From: Bacteroides sp. CAG:927
GTDB lineage: Bacteria; Bacteroidota; Bacteroidia; Bacteroidales; Muribaculaceae
Direction of reading: 5' to 3'
DNA length: 64,000 nucleotides
NCBI GenBank assembly: GCA_000431155.1
Contig: HF985661.1
Location: 16,078-80,077 of the forward strand
A model generated the notes under the pieces. The model saw only the letters and a list, made by a program, of their open reading frames with translations, was not told the origin of the DNA and made no database searches. Shown piece by piece: positions 34,609 through 44,388 of the stretch. The translations under genes were made by a program, and so were the position numbers. Numbering within the stretch: the stretch's first letter is position 1; each line of letters opens with the position of its first letter.

Positions 34609-35585
34609 TATATGGAAAGTCGGCGCAAGGTTTCAAGCAGATTGCGGTTGATAGGCTTGTCGTTCTTGATAGCTTTGGTAAACGGCACATACACTATCTC
34701 GTCATTGCGCACTCCTATCATCACATTGCGCTGGTCGTCAAGCAGCGCGTCTATAGCTGCCGCGCCCATGCGCGATGCAAGGATACGGTCGTGGGCTGTC
34801 GGGCTGCCGCCGCGCTGCAGGTGGCCGAGAATCGACACGCGCACATCATATCCGGGATACTCCTTCTTCACGCGCTCTGCAAGGCCCATTGCACCGCCGG
34901 TCACGGGGCTTTCGGCCACAAGCACTATTGAAGAGTTTTTGCTCTTGCGGAAACCGTTCTGGATAAGTTCTGCCAGCTGGTCCACCTGAGTGCTGATTTC
35001 TGGGATAATAGCTGCCTCTGCACCTGATGCTATGGCACCATTTAGAGCAAGGAACCCCGCATCACGGCCCATGACTTCTATGAAGAACAGGCGCTCATGG
35101 CTTGTAGCAGTGTCACGTATCTTGTCCACACATTCCATAATGGTGTTGAGCGCAGTATCGTAACCGATAGTGGTGTCAGTACCGTAAAGGTCATTGTCAA
35201 TTGTGCCGGGAAGACCTATGATCGGGAAGTTGAACTCCTTGGCAAATATGCGGGCACCGGTCAGTGAGCCGTCACCACCTATCACCACAAGCGCATCTAT
35301 CTCATGGCGCTTCATGTTGTCAAATGCCAACTGACGCCCTTCCGGAGTCTGGAATTCGGGGCAGCGGGCTGTTTTAAGAATCGTGCCGCCCATCTGAATA
35401 ATGTTTGACACATTCTGTGTTTTGAACTCCTGAATTTCATCCGAAATCAGACCCTTGTAGCCACGATAAATACCTTTCACTTTAAATCCGCTGAAAATTG
35501 CCGAGCGGGTCACGGCGCGAATGGCGGCATTCATGCCGGGGGCGTCGCCTCCGGATGTAAGTATGCCTATGCACTTGATATCCAT
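34608..35585 (-). CDS. pfkA: ATP-dependent 6-phosphofructokinase
   Basis: 325-aa glycolytic kinase. GILTSGGDAPGMNA (7-20), GGDGSLTGA (103-111) and GTIDND (127-132, catalytic Asp130) are family sites; GGDGS rather than GGDDS points to ATP as donor rather than pyrophosphate. MGRDAG, the substrate-binding LGHLQRGGSP, and NGAI follow. Standard length. Sits 15 bp after the small membrane protein gene, in an operon led by the flippase-like gene; no separate promoter box is seen. Confidence 0.95.
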   Translation of the reverse strand: MDIKCIGILTSGGDAPGMNAAIRAVTRSAIFSGFKVKGIYRGYKGLISDEIQEFKTQNVSNIIQMGGTILKTARCPEFQTPEGRQLAFDNMKRHEIDALVVIGGDGSLTGARIFAKEFNFPIIGLPGTIDNDLYGTDTTIGYDTALNTIMECVDKIRDTATSHERLFFIEVMGRDAGFLALNGAIASGAEAAIIPEISTQVDQLAELIQNGFRKSKNSSIVLVAESPVTGGAMGLAERVKKEYPGYDVRVSILGHLQRGGSPTAHDRILASRMGAAAIDALLDDQRNVMIGVRNDEIVYVPFTKAIKNDKPINRNLLETLRRLSI

Positions 35586-35600
35586 ATTATTGAGAGATTA

Positions 35601-36092
35601 TTACTTTATTTGCTCTATAACGTATTTTGAAGCTCCCCGCCAAGGCAGAGTGCCATAATATTTCTTATACACTATCTGCACCGGAACGCCTGTGCCCTGC
35701 ATTGCCTGCAGACGCTTCACGATTGCCGGGTTTTCAACCGAAAAACTGAGATTGTGCGAATACACTCGCGTTGTGTCTGTCAATGCCTGCTCCGACACCA
35801 TATCCACCTCATAGGTTTTGAACACAAGCCCGCGTTTCTCCACATTGGTCACATACCCTTTCACTCGGCAGTCTGTGGCGTATGGGCTTACATAACGCAG
35901 CCAGAATATGACACCTAATACAACCGCACATGCCACAATCAGCCATGCAAGACGGCGTTTCCACATGCTACGCCTTTTGCGTGACGCCTCATTGCCGTCA
36001 AACGATATGGTAGGACGCTCCGGCTGCACGTTTTCATCTGCCGGCACACTGTCGGCGGTGAAATAATCGGGATTGTTATCGTCCAGAAACAT
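35601..36092 (-). CDS. Small single-pass membrane protein of unknown function
   Basis: 163-aa protein with an acidic N-terminal cytoplasmic part, basic RKRRSMWKRR just before one membrane helix (AWLIVACAVVLGVIFWL, about 62-78) and a beta-rich extracytoplasmic domain (GYVTNVEKRGLVFKTYEVDM, VPVQIVYKKYYGTLPWRG). Start at MFLDDNN (36092) overlaps the flippase-like gene by 17 bp. Conserved Bacteroidales-type protein; role unknown. Confidence 0.7.
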   Translation of the reverse strand: MFLDDNNPDYFTADSVPADENVQPERPTISFDGNEASRKRRSMWKRRLAWLIVACAVVLGVIFWLRYVSPYATDCRVKGYVTNVEKRGLVFKTYEVDMVSEQALTDTTRVYSHNLSFSVENPAIVKRLQAMQGTGVPVQIVYKKYYGTLPWRGASKYVIEQIK

Positions 36093-37164
36093 TGGCCGTA
36101 TGTTTATTGGCGCGTCGCTTGCCGGCAGCAATGCACACAAAGGTGAATATTCCGAGTAATATCAGCAATAGGGTTTGAGAGCCCATTACGAGATTGGCAA
36201 ATGACACACGATAGGTATAGCTGAGTTCAGGTATCGTGGCGGCATATATCCCGAGACCCCACACTATGGCATATTGCCACGGTCCGAGACCGCCGTTGCT
36301 CGGCACTCCCATCGCTATGCTTGACAGCACGAAGCACACGAGCACCGCCACAACTCCGTATTCCTCCACCACTTGGGCGGTAGCCGGAAAGGCGAAAAAT
36401 GCCACAAACAGTTGCATGAAGTAGCAACCCCAAATGCAGAATGTCCACAACAGCCATCTTCCCTTGCCGGGCATCTTGGCTATCACGGCAAATCCTTCCC
36501 ACAGCCCTTTGCAGAACTCTTTGATTTTCTTTATAAGCTTGTTTTCGGGCATTGATCGAAACAGTGCCACAACACCTGCTATCAGCACTATCACCGCTCC
36601 CCAAAGCCACGGACTTGCCATAATCTCCATTACCTTTTCCAACGCCGCCCCGTTTTGCGACAGATATTCTGCCAAGGCGCTTCCGGCCAGCACAAACGCA
36701 AGGGCCGTAAGCAGAGCCACCGTCACGGTATCCGCAAGCCTTTCAGCTACCATTGACCCAAACACTTCCGTAAACGAAGCCTTTTGTCTCTGCGCTATGT
36801 AGGTGGTGCGCCAAAGCTCACCGAGGCGAGGCAACACAAGGTTAACAGCGTATGTGCCGAAAATGCTGAGTGTCAGCACAAACAGCGGCACCTTTATGCC
36901 CAGTGCTTTCAGCTGTATGCTCCACCGCATGGCGCGAAACACATGCGAGAAAATACTTATCACAAGCGCCAGCACTATCCACCAGTAATTGCAGTTGTCA
37001 CGGATTATGGCGGTCATCTCATTCACATCCACTCCCGTAAGAAGCAGATAGCACAACCCAACGGTGATTATCAATGGCACGCCATACTTCATGAAGTACG
37101 ACAGTACCTTCTTCAATAAGCTCTGTTGGCGTGGCGATGGTGCGCTTGCAATATTGTTTTGCAT
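36076..37164 (-). CDS. Flippase-like integral membrane protein (YbhN/LPG-synthase transmembrane family)
   Basis: 362-aa protein with about eight membrane helices. RAMRWSIQLKALG, LVLPRLGELWRT and ERLADTVTVALLTALAF are typical of the UPF0104/lysylphosphatidylglycerol synthase transmembrane family, as are NGGLGPWQYAIVWGL near the end. The family is thought to move or hold lipids; the substrate is unknown. Start at ATG 37164; an in-frame TTG at 37197 lies inside the -7 box. Confidence 0.8.
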   Translation of the reverse strand: MQNNIASAPSPRQQSLLKKVLSYFMKYGVPLIITVGLCYLLLTGVDVNEMTAIIRDNCNYWWIVLALVISIFSHVFRAMRWSIQLKALGIKVPLFVLTLSIFGTYAVNLVLPRLGELWRTTYIAQRQKASFTEVFGSMVAERLADTVTVALLTALAFVLAGSALAEYLSQNGAALEKVMEIMASPWLWGAVIVLIAGVVALFRSMPENKLIKKIKEFCKGLWEGFAVIAKMPGKGRWLLWTFCIWGCYFMQLFVAFFAFPATAQVVEEYGVVAVLVCFVLSSIAMGVPSNGGLGPWQYAIVWGLGIYAATIPELSYTYRVSFANLVMGSQTLLLILLGIFTFVCIAAGKRRANKHTANVSGR

Positions 37165-37194
37165 ATTTTGCTGACAATGTCGGTTATTCGATTG

Positions 37195-37202
37195 CAAATA
37201 TA
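37195..37202 (-). promoter_or_regulatory. Promoter -7 box for the flippase-pfkA operon
   Basis: Reverse strand TATATTTG, about 30 bases upstream of ATG 37164. Confidence 0.6.
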
Positions 37203-37243
37203 CTCATATTCGCCGAATTTCCGCCATCGCGCATCTCATTTTT

Positions 37244-37777
37244 TCACAAACCAACGCGCACTCCCACTTTCACTACGCCCTGTATGCCGTAACCGGCCTC
37301 CGCAAACAAGCCCGCATGCCTGCTCAGGTCCCATTGCACGCCTATCGGGCTGGCCTGAAATCCGAATCGCGTGATATTGTATCCCGGTTCCCATTCCGGG
37401 CTCATGTATGCTATCAGCACACCTATCCCGGCATGGCTGTACAGCGTCAGATTCTTGCGCCTCAGCCACTCATAACGGGTATTTACAAGCAGTCCGTGCC
37501 ATGTCACATCGCCTCCGCGGCCCTGCATCACATTGTCTGCGCTCGCCGAGGATATGGTGTACCCCATCCCTATCCATAGCCTGTCGGCAAACCGGTGATC
37601 GATAGTAAACGAGAATGTTCCCCACGAATGATTCATCCCGTGCCAGTGATTGGAATAAGCCGGGATATGCTCCATGGCGCTTTCCGCTCCGTAACCCACA
37701 CTTATTTCCGTATCACGGGCCTCAGTCCCGAAGCTGCTGATTGCCGCAATCAGGGCGGCGAATATCAATTTTTTCAT
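37244..37777 (-). CDS. Small outer-membrane beta-barrel-like protein
   Basis: 177-aa exported protein: signal peptide (1-20), then about eight amphipathic beta strands (TEISVGYGAESAM, RLWIGMGYTISSAS, LYSHAGIGVLIAYMS, GLFAEAGYGIQGVVKVGVRVGL) as in OmpW/OmpX-sized barrels. Start at MKKLIFAA (37777). Stands alone between two promoters. Function unknown. Confidence 0.65.
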   Translation of the reverse strand: MKKLIFAALIAAISSFGTEARDTEISVGYGAESAMEHIPAYSNHWHGMNHSWGTFSFTIDHRFADRLWIGMGYTISSASADNVMQGRGGDVTWHGLLVNTRYEWLRRKNLTLYSHAGIGVLIAYMSPEWEPGYNITRFGFQASPIGVQWDLSRHAGLFAEAGYGIQGVVKVGVRVGL

Positions 37778-37880
37778 AATAATTCTGGCTTTTCTTTTAT
37801 AACACACTTTTGCGCTCTTTTGCTCATATCAAAATTTTCATTAAATCATTATTTTTCTCTTGCGTGTGGCGATTAATGTT

Positions 37881-37888
37881 TATATTTG
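37881..37888 (+). promoter_or_regulatory. Promoter -7 box for the fucose-sialate operon
   Basis: TATATTTG with TTG at 37860-37862 (18-base spacing). The only promoter-like site seen ahead of the nine-gene operon; it leaves a leader of about 35 bases before fucI. Confidence 0.65.
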
Positions 37889-37929
37889 CATTATTAATAC
37901 GAATACAATCATTTTTACCTACATCTATC

Positions 37930-39705
37930 ATGAACAAATATCCCAAAATCGGCATCCGTCCCACTATTGACGGCCGTCAGGGCGGCGTACGCGAAAGCCT
38001 TGAAGAAAAAACCATGAACCTTGCCAAAGCTGTGGCAGATCTCATCAGCTCCAACCTCCGCAACGGTGACGGTTCTCCGGTAGAATGTGTCATTGCCGAT
38101 TCCACCATTGGCCGTGTGGCAGAAGCTGCCGCTTGTGCTGAAAAATTTGAGCGCGAAGGCGTTGGAGCCACCATTACCGTAACCTCATGCTGGTGCTACG
38201 GTTCCGAAACCATGGATATGAACCCGCATTGGCCCAAGGCTGTTTGGGGTTTCAACGGCACAGAACGCCCGGGAGCTGTTTATCTCGCTGCCGTGCTCGC
38301 CGCTCACGCACAAAAAGGTCTTCCCGCATTCGGCATCTACGGCCACAATGTTCAGGATCTTGACGACAACACAATACCTGACGATGTAGCCGAAAAGCTT
38401 CTTCGTTTTGCTCGCGCGGCTATGGCTGTTGCTCGCATGCGCGGCAAGAGCTACCTCTCCATCGGCAGCATGTGCATGGGTATTGCCGGTTCTATAGTTG
38501 ACCCCAACTTCTTCCAGGAATATCTCGGCATGCGCAATGAGTCTATTGACGAAACCGAAATTCTCCGTCGCATGGATGAAGGCATCTACGACCACGAGGA
38601 ATACAAGAAAGCCATGGAGTGGACCGAAAAATACTGCAAGGTCAACGAAGGCGAAGATTTCAAGAATCGTCCCGAAAAACGCAAAACTCGCGAGCAGAAA
38701 GATGCCGACTGGGAATTTGTTGTCAAGATGATGATTATCGTCCGCGACCTCATGATCGGCAACCCCAAGCTTAAAGAACTCGGATTCAAGGAAGAGTCTC
38801 TCGGCCACAACGCCATTGCCGGCGGTTTCCAGGGTCAGCGCCAGTGGACCGACTGGAAGCCCAACGGTGACTACACCGAGGCCCTCATGAACACCTCATT
38901 TGACTGGAACGGCATACGCGAAGCTTTCGTGCTCGCCACTGAAAACGATGCTTGCAACGGTGTTGCCATGCTCTTCGGACACCTCCTTACCGGCACCGGA
39001 CAGCTATTCTCCGATGTCCGCACATACTGGAGCCCCGAAGCCGTGAAACGTGTCACCGGCAAAGAACTCACCGGACGCGCTGCCGGCGGTATAATCCACC
39101 TCATCAATTCCGGCGCCACTACTCTTGACGCTACCGGCGAAAGCCTCAACGCCAACGGCGAATTCTGCATGAAACCCTCTTGGGAAATGACCGAAAAGGA
39201 TGCCGAAGCCTGCCTCAAGGCCACCACATGGTATCCCGCCGACCGCGATTATTTCCGTGGTGGTGGCTTCTCAAGCCACTTCCTCAGCCATGGCGGCATG
39301 CCCGTTACCATGATGCGTCTCAACCTCGTGAAAGGTCTTGGCCCCGTGCTTCAGATCGCCGAAGGCTGGACAGTGGAAATTGACCCCGAAATCAACAAGA
39401 TGCTTGACAAACGCACCGACCCCACTTGGCCCACCACTTGGTTCGTTCCTCGTCTGTGCGACAAACCCGCTTTCCGCGATGTTTACTCCGTCATGAACAA
39501 CTGGGGTGCCAACCACGGTGCCATATCTTATGGACACATCGGTCAGGACCTCATCACTCTCGCTTCAATGCTCCGCATCCCCGTATGCATGCACAATGTT
39601 GAGGACGACAAGATTTTCCGTCCCTCAGCTTGGAATGCGTTCGGCATGGACAAGGAAGGTTCCGACTATCGCGCTTGCAAAAACTATGGTCCCATCTACA
39701 AATAA
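37930..39705 (+). CDS. fucI: L-fucose isomerase
   Basis: 591-aa cytoplasmic enzyme converting L-fucose to L-fuculose, first step of fucose use. PKIGIRPTIDGRQGGVRESLE (N-terminus), CWCYGSETMDM, AVWGFNGTERPGAVYLAA, and GSMCMGIAGS are fucose isomerase motifs; the Mn-site carboxylates lie in LATENDACNG and the C-terminal domain. Normal length. Start at MNKYPK (37930) just after the leader; in-frame codons upstream run through the promoter. First gene of the operon. Confidence 0.96.
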   Translation: MNKYPKIGIRPTIDGRQGGVRESLEEKTMNLAKAVADLISSNLRNGDGSPVECVIADSTIGRVAEAAACAEKFEREGVGATITVTSCWCYGSETMDMNPHWPKAVWGFNGTERPGAVYLAAVLAAHAQKGLPAFGIYGHNVQDLDDNTIPDDVAEKLLRFARAAMAVARMRGKSYLSIGSMCMGIAGSIVDPNFFQEYLGMRNESIDETEILRRMDEGIYDHEEYKKAMEWTEKYCKVNEGEDFKNRPEKRKTREQKDADWEFVVKMMIIVRDLMIGNPKLKELGFKEESLGHNAIAGGFQGQRQWTDWKPNGDYTEALMNTSFDWNGIREAFVLATENDACNGVAMLFGHLLTGTGQLFSDVRTYWSPEAVKRVTGKELTGRAAGGIIHLINSGATTLDATGESLNANGEFCMKPSWEMTEKDAEACLKATTWYPADRDYFRGGGFSSHFLSHGGMPVTMMRLNLVKGLGPVLQIAEGWTVEIDPEINKMLDKRTDPTWPTTWFVPRLCDKPAFRDVYSVMNNWGANHGAISYGHIGQDLITLASMLRIPVCMHNVEDDKIFRPSAWNAFGMDKEGSDYRACKNYGPIYK

Positions 39706-39714
39706 TCTGTCACC

Positions 39715-40353
39715 ATGGTAACATCTCAGCTCATAGATCTTTTCGTGGAGCAGGCCCGTCGTGTGGGCCGCCACGGGTTGACCATCTGCTCCTCTGGCAA
39801 CCTTTCTTGGCGTGTGGGTGAAGAAGCCATCATTTCCGGCACCGGTTCTTGGGTGCCGGAACTCACCCCCGACAAGGTATCGGTATGTCGCGTGGCCGAT
39901 GGAAAAATCCTCAATGGCATCCGCCCGTCCATGGAATCCACTTTCCACCTTGGTGTCCTCCGTGCTCGTCCCGATGTGAATGTTGTGCTCCATTTCCAAA
40001 GCCCGTATGCTACTGCCGTGGCTTGTATGGACAAGCGTCCCGACAACTTCAATTTCACCGCCGAGGTACCCTTGCACGTGGGAGAGGAAATTCCTATGAT
40101 TCCTTTCTTCCGTCCCGGTAGCCCCGAGCTGGCAGAGCATGTGGTCAAGGCCCTCACCGACCACAACTCCTGCATGCTGCTCAAGCATGGTCAGGTAGTG
40201 TGCGGCAAGGATTTCAACGAAACCCTCGAGCGCGCCATGTTCTTTGAAATGGCATGCCGCATCGCCCTCATCAACGGTTCCAATGTGGATCCCCTCACTC
40301 AAACTGAAATTGACGATCTCGAAACATATTTCCTCGGAAAGCAATGCAAATAG
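39715..40353 (+). CDS. fucA: L-fuculose-1-phosphate aldolase (class II aldolase family)
   Basis: 212-aa enzyme splitting L-fuculose-1-phosphate into dihydroxyacetone phosphate and L-lactaldehyde. Family elements: SSGNLSWRV, SGTGSWVPEL, Glu74 in MESTFHL (catalytic acid in FucA), His93, and His158 in LLKHGQ. The usual zinc-ligand pair HxH is here H93-F-Q95, so the second ligand is Gln; whether that is normal in Bacteroidales was not checked. Overlaps fucK by 10 bp. The function rests on neighbours fucI and fucK. Confidence 0.85.
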   Translation: MVTSQLIDLFVEQARRVGRHGLTICSSGNLSWRVGEEAIISGTGSWVPELTPDKVSVCRVADGKILNGIRPSMESTFHLGVLRARPDVNVVLHFQSPYATAVACMDKRPDNFNFTAEVPLHVGEEIPMIPFFRPGSPELAEHVVKALTDHNSCMLLKHGQVVCGKDFNETLERAMFFEMACRIALINGSNVDPLTQTEIDDLETYFLGKQCK

Positions 40354-41750
40354 ACGGCACTTTTTTAGCCGCCGATTTCGGAGCGGGGAGCGGGCGTGTC
40401 ATCGCCGGCTCCCTGCGCCACAACCGGCTTGAGCTTAAAGAAATACACCGGTTCGCCAACTGCCGTGTACAGCTCGGCGACCACACCTACTGGGATTTCC
40501 CCATGCTTTATTCCCAGATGCTGGAAGGATTGCGCAAAGCTACCGCCATATACCGCGACATCGTGAGCATAGGCATCGACACATGGGGAGTGGACTTCGG
40601 TCTCGTTGACCATAACGGAGCTTTGCTCGGACTTCCCATATGCTACCGCGACAACTCCACCGACCCCTTCCCCGCTCTCCTTCAGGGCATGATGCCCTCG
40701 CGCACTTTGTATGAGGAATCCGGACTCCAGCCGCTTGCCATCAACAGCGTGTATCGCCTCATGGACATGCAGCAGGAACAGGACCCCAAACTCCCGGCAG
40801 CAAAACACCTCCTCTTCATGCCCGACCTTCTGAGCTATTTCTTATGCGGAGTGGCAGCCAACGAATACACCATAGCATCCACTTCCCAGCTGCTGAACGC
40901 TCGCACTCGGTCATGGAACAAAGAGCTTATTTCACGCCTCAACCTCCCCAAACAGATATTCTGCCCCATAGTAGAGCCGGGCACAGCTCTTGGCACTATC
41001 CTGCCGCATATTGCAGAGCTCACCGGTCTGTCTCCTGAAGTGAAGGTTGTTGCCGTCGGAGGCCACGACACAGCATGCGCCGTACATGCCGCTGCCTCTA
41101 CCCCCTACTACAAACCCGGATCCACAGCTTTCCTCAGTTCGGGCACATGGTCACTCCTTGGAGTGGAACTTTCCGAGCCTGTCACCACCGAGCAGGCCGA
41201 ACACGCCGGATTCTCCAACGAAGGCGGCACTTGCCGACGCATCCATTTTCTCCAGAACATCACCGGTCTTTGGATTCTTCAGCGACTGGTGGACGAATGG
41301 AAAGTTCTCGGCGTGGAACACTCCTATCCCGCACTCGTGAAACTTGCCGAAGACTCACAATGTTCCACGATAATCAATGTGAATGACCCGGTTTTCTCCA
41401 ATCCATCCAACATGGCCAAAGCCATCCACACCTACTGCGCCGACCATTCTCTTGTTGACCCGGTTTCTCAAGGCGACATGGTCCGTTGCGTGCTACTTTC
41501 GCTTGCCGACCGCTATCGTCGTGGCATCATACAGCTCAATGACCTTATACCCACCCCGGTGAGCAGAATACATATTATAGGTGGCGGCTCACGCAATCAG
41601 CTTCTCAACAACCTCACGGCTCAAGCCACAGGCATGGAAGTGACCGCCGGCCCTGCCGAAGCCACTGCCATAGGCAACATTCTCATTCAGGCCCAAGCCG
41701 CCGGTGCCATTGATTCGCTAACCGACATTTCTGAAATCATAGAGCCTTAA
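40344..41750 (+). CDS. fucK: L-fuculokinase (FGGY carbohydrate kinase, rhamnulokinase-like)
   Basis: 468-aa kinase of the FGGY family; phosphorylates L-fuculose at C1. ADFGAGSGRVIAG (phosphate-1 loop), GIDTWGVDFGLVD, the catalytic Asp region VGGHDTACAV, SSGTWSLLG and IIGGGSRNQLLNN are visible. It is closer by eye to rhamnulokinase RhaB than to E. coli FucK, but sits in a fucose operon without rha genes, so L-fuculose is the likely substrate (context-based). Confidence 0.88.
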   Translation: MQIDGTFLAADFGAGSGRVIAGSLRHNRLELKEIHRFANCRVQLGDHTYWDFPMLYSQMLEGLRKATAIYRDIVSIGIDTWGVDFGLVDHNGALLGLPICYRDNSTDPFPALLQGMMPSRTLYEESGLQPLAINSVYRLMDMQQEQDPKLPAAKHLLFMPDLLSYFLCGVAANEYTIASTSQLLNARTRSWNKELISRLNLPKQIFCPIVEPGTALGTILPHIAELTGLSPEVKVVAVGGHDTACAVHAAASTPYYKPGSTAFLSSGTWSLLGVELSEPVTTEQAEHAGFSNEGGTCRRIHFLQNITGLWILQRLVDEWKVLGVEHSYPALVKLAEDSQCSTIINVNDPVFSNPSNMAKAIHTYCADHSLVDPVSQGDMVRCVLLSLADRYRRGIIQLNDLIPTPVSRIHIIGGGSRNQLLNNLTAQATGMEVTAGPAEATAIGNILIQAQAAGAIDSLTDISEIIEP

Positions 41751-41767
41751 CAAACACCTTATATACC

Positions 41768-43096
41768 ATGACTGACAATCACAAAACCGGCACATCTCAG
41801 CCCCTCGTACCGCGTAAATATCTGGTAACATTCATCCTTATCACAACTCTTTTTGCTCTATGGGGGTTTGCCAACGACATAACCAACCCCATGGTGGCAG
41901 CATTCCAGACAGTGATGGAGCTGTCTGCTGCAAAAGCTTCAATGGTGCAGTTTGCCTTCTATGGCGGCTACGCCACTATGGCCATCCCTGCGGCACTGTT
42001 CATCCGCAAATACAACTATAAGAGCGGTGTCCTTCTCGGACTCGGACTGTATGCCGTGGGGGCCTTCCTGTTCATTCCGGCAGCCCAGTTCCAGCAGTTC
42101 TCATTTTTCTGCATCTCGCTTTACGTGCTTACCTTCGGCCTTGCTTTTCTTGAAACCACGGCCAACCCCTTCATCCTGTCGCTCGGTGACAAAAACACCG
42201 CCACCCGACGACTCAATCTTGCCCAGGCTTTTAACCCCGTCGGCTCTCTGTCCGGCATGGCTGTAGCATCGTTCATCGTTCTTCCGCAACTCAATTCCGA
42301 GATTCGCAACTCTGCCGGTGAACTCATCTTCTCATCCCTGCCCGAAAGCGAAAAAGCCGCAATACGTCTTCATGATCTTGCTGTGATTCGTGACCCGTAT
42401 GTGGCCATTGGTCTGGTCGTGCTTGTGATGTTCCTCATCATCCTGTGTGTCAAAATGCCTGCCACAGATCACAAAGGAGAGAAAATAAGTGCCGGTGAAA
42501 CACTGCGCCGTCTGTGGAAAAACCACCATTATACTTGGGGAGTCCTCACACAGATGTTTTATGTGGCCGCGCAGATCATGGTATGGACCTTCATAATCCA
42601 GTATGCCGACAACCTTGGCATTGACAAAGCCACCGCTCAGCTCTACAATATTGTGGCTATGGGCCTCGCCCTGACATTCCGCTTCCTCGGCACTTACATC
42701 ATGAAATACCTCAACCCGCACACAATGCTCACCGTATTCGGCATAGGTGCCGCCCTCTGCACCACCGGTGCAATATTGTGGGTAGGTATGGGCGGTTTGA
42801 TATGTCTGGTGGCTATCAGTGCTTTCATGTCCATAATGTTCCCGACCATCTATGGCATAGCGCTTGAAAATGTACATGAACGCGACACATCACTTGGAGC
42901 GGCTTTCCTTGTGATGGCTATTGTAGGCGGTGCCCTGATGCCCCCGTTGCAGGGTATGATTATTGACCAGAAAGTACTCTTTGGCATGCCTGCTGTCAAC
43001 ATCTCATTTATTCTTCCGCTCATCTGTTTCATAATCGTGGCCGCATACGGACGCACCGCAGCCCGCATTTCTCGCTGCAAGCAAATCAATCATTAA
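41768..43096 (+). CDS. fucP: L-fucose:H+ symporter (MFS)
   Basis: 442-aa transporter with about 12 helices. FILITTLFALWGFANDITNPMVAAF, the N-terminal signature of FucP with Asp and Asn in helix 1, and TANPFILSLG, LNLAQAFNPVGS are present, as is FPTIYGIALENVHERDTSLGAAFLVMAIVGGA. It brings in fucose liberated from host glycans. 17 bp after fucK. Confidence 0.92.
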   Translation: MTDNHKTGTSQPLVPRKYLVTFILITTLFALWGFANDITNPMVAAFQTVMELSAAKASMVQFAFYGGYATMAIPAALFIRKYNYKSGVLLGLGLYAVGAFLFIPAAQFQQFSFFCISLYVLTFGLAFLETTANPFILSLGDKNTATRRLNLAQAFNPVGSLSGMAVASFIVLPQLNSEIRNSAGELIFSSLPESEKAAIRLHDLAVIRDPYVAIGLVVLVMFLIILCVKMPATDHKGEKISAGETLRRLWKNHHYTWGVLTQMFYVAAQIMVWTFIIQYADNLGIDKATAQLYNIVAMGLALTFRFLGTYIMKYLNPHTMLTVFGIGAALCTTGAILWVGMGGLICLVAISAFMSIMFPTIYGIALENVHERDTSLGAAFLVMAIVGGALMPPLQGMIIDQKVLFGMPAVNISFILPLICFIIVAAYGRTAARISRCKQINH

Positions 43097-43100
43097 TACC

Positions 43101-44354
43101 ATGACAAAATCTCACGCTTCACAATCTAAAGTGTATCCTTGGGTAGTTGTTGGCCTGCTGTGGGTGGTGGCCCTCCTTAACTACATGGACCGACAGATGC
43201 TCTCCACCATGCAGATGTCGATGGGCGAAACCATTCATCAGATTCTTGACCCGGTCAACTTTGGACGGCTCATGGCTATCTTCCTGTGGATTTACGGCTT
43301 CATGAGCCCCGTTTCAGGTGCCATAGCCGACAAACTCAACCGCAAATGGCTCATAGTCAGCAGCCTCGGCGTTTGGTCTGCAGTAACTCTGCTCATGGGC
43401 TACTGCACCACGTTTGAGCAAATCTACTGGCTGCGCGCTCTCATGGGTGTCAGCGAAGCCCTCTACATACCCGCAGCACTCAGCCTTATTGCCGACTACT
43501 TCACCGGACGAGGCCGTTCGCTCGCCGTAGGCATACACATGACCGGTCTCTATATGGGTCAGGCTCTTGGCGGATTCGGTGCCACTGCCGCTCACGCCTA
43601 TTCATGGCAGCAGACATTCCATGTGTTCGGTCTTGTCGGCATTGCTTATGCCGTCATCCTCATTCTTGCGCTCCGCGATGTGCGCCGCACTCCGGCTGAG
43701 CAGAAGCAGGCCGAAACTCCGGTTTCCGTAACTTTCAAAAGCATGATTCAGGGATTCGGCATGATTTTCTCTATGATTGCATTCTGGGTCATCCTTTTCT
43801 TCTTCGCATCATCCTCCCTGCCGGGTTGGGCCACCAAAAACTGGCTCCCGACCCTGTTTGCCAACTCTCTCGGCATATCACCCTCTGAAGCCGGCCCGCT
43901 TGCCACAATAACCATCGCGGCAAGCTCCTTTATTGGCGTGATGGTGGGCGGACCGCTGTCCGACCGCTGGGTACGCCGCAATGTTCGCGGACGCATCTAC
44001 ACCTCCGCCATAGGCATGGCCATGATGATTCCGGCTCTCGTGCTCATAGGTCTCGGACACAACATCTACGCAGCCATTGGTGCCGGCCTGTTCTTCGGCC
44101 TTGGCTACGGAATGTTTGATGCCAACAATATGCCCATACTCTGTCAGTTTGTACCCTCTCGTCTTCGCGCCTCCGCCTATGGTGTCATGAACATGGTAGG
44201 CGTGTTTGCCGGTGCCGCAACGACATCGCTCCTCGGCGCATGGGCCAAAGATGGAAATCTCGGACTCGGATTTGCACTTATGGCAGTAGTCATTTTCATT
44301 GCCATGACTCTCCAGCTCACACTTCTCCGTCCCACCTCCGACAACAAAGAATAA
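43101..44354 (+). CDS. MFS transporter, probable sialic acid permease
   Basis: 417-aa major facilitator with 12 helices; LNYMDRQMLS in helix 1, the basic loop motif GAIADKLNRKWLIV and GVSEALYIPAALSLIADYF resemble the anion:cation symporter/hexuronate-phosphate subfamily. Placed 4 bp after fucP and before the N-acetylneuraminate lyase, it most likely carries sialic acid (as the MFS NanT of Bacteroides does); ManNAc or another acidic sugar is possible. Function is from context. Confidence 0.75.
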   Translation: MTKSHASQSKVYPWVVVGLLWVVALLNYMDRQMLSTMQMSMGETIHQILDPVNFGRLMAIFLWIYGFMSPVSGAIADKLNRKWLIVSSLGVWSAVTLLMGYCTTFEQIYWLRALMGVSEALYIPAALSLIADYFTGRGRSLAVGIHMTGLYMGQALGGFGATAAHAYSWQQTFHVFGLVGIAYAVILILALRDVRRTPAEQKQAETPVSVTFKSMIQGFGMIFSMIAFWVILFFFASSSLPGWATKNWLPTLFANSLGISPSEAGPLATITIAASSFIGVMVGGPLSDRWVRRNVRGRIYTSAIGMAMMIPALVLIGLGHNIYAAIGAGLFFGLGYGMFDANNMPILCQFVPSRLRASAYGVMNMVGVFAGAATTSLLGAWAKDGNLGLGFALMAVVIFIAMTLQLTLLRPTSDNKE

Positions 44355-44388
44355 TTCTCATAACAACCCATTTAATAACTTGCATACA

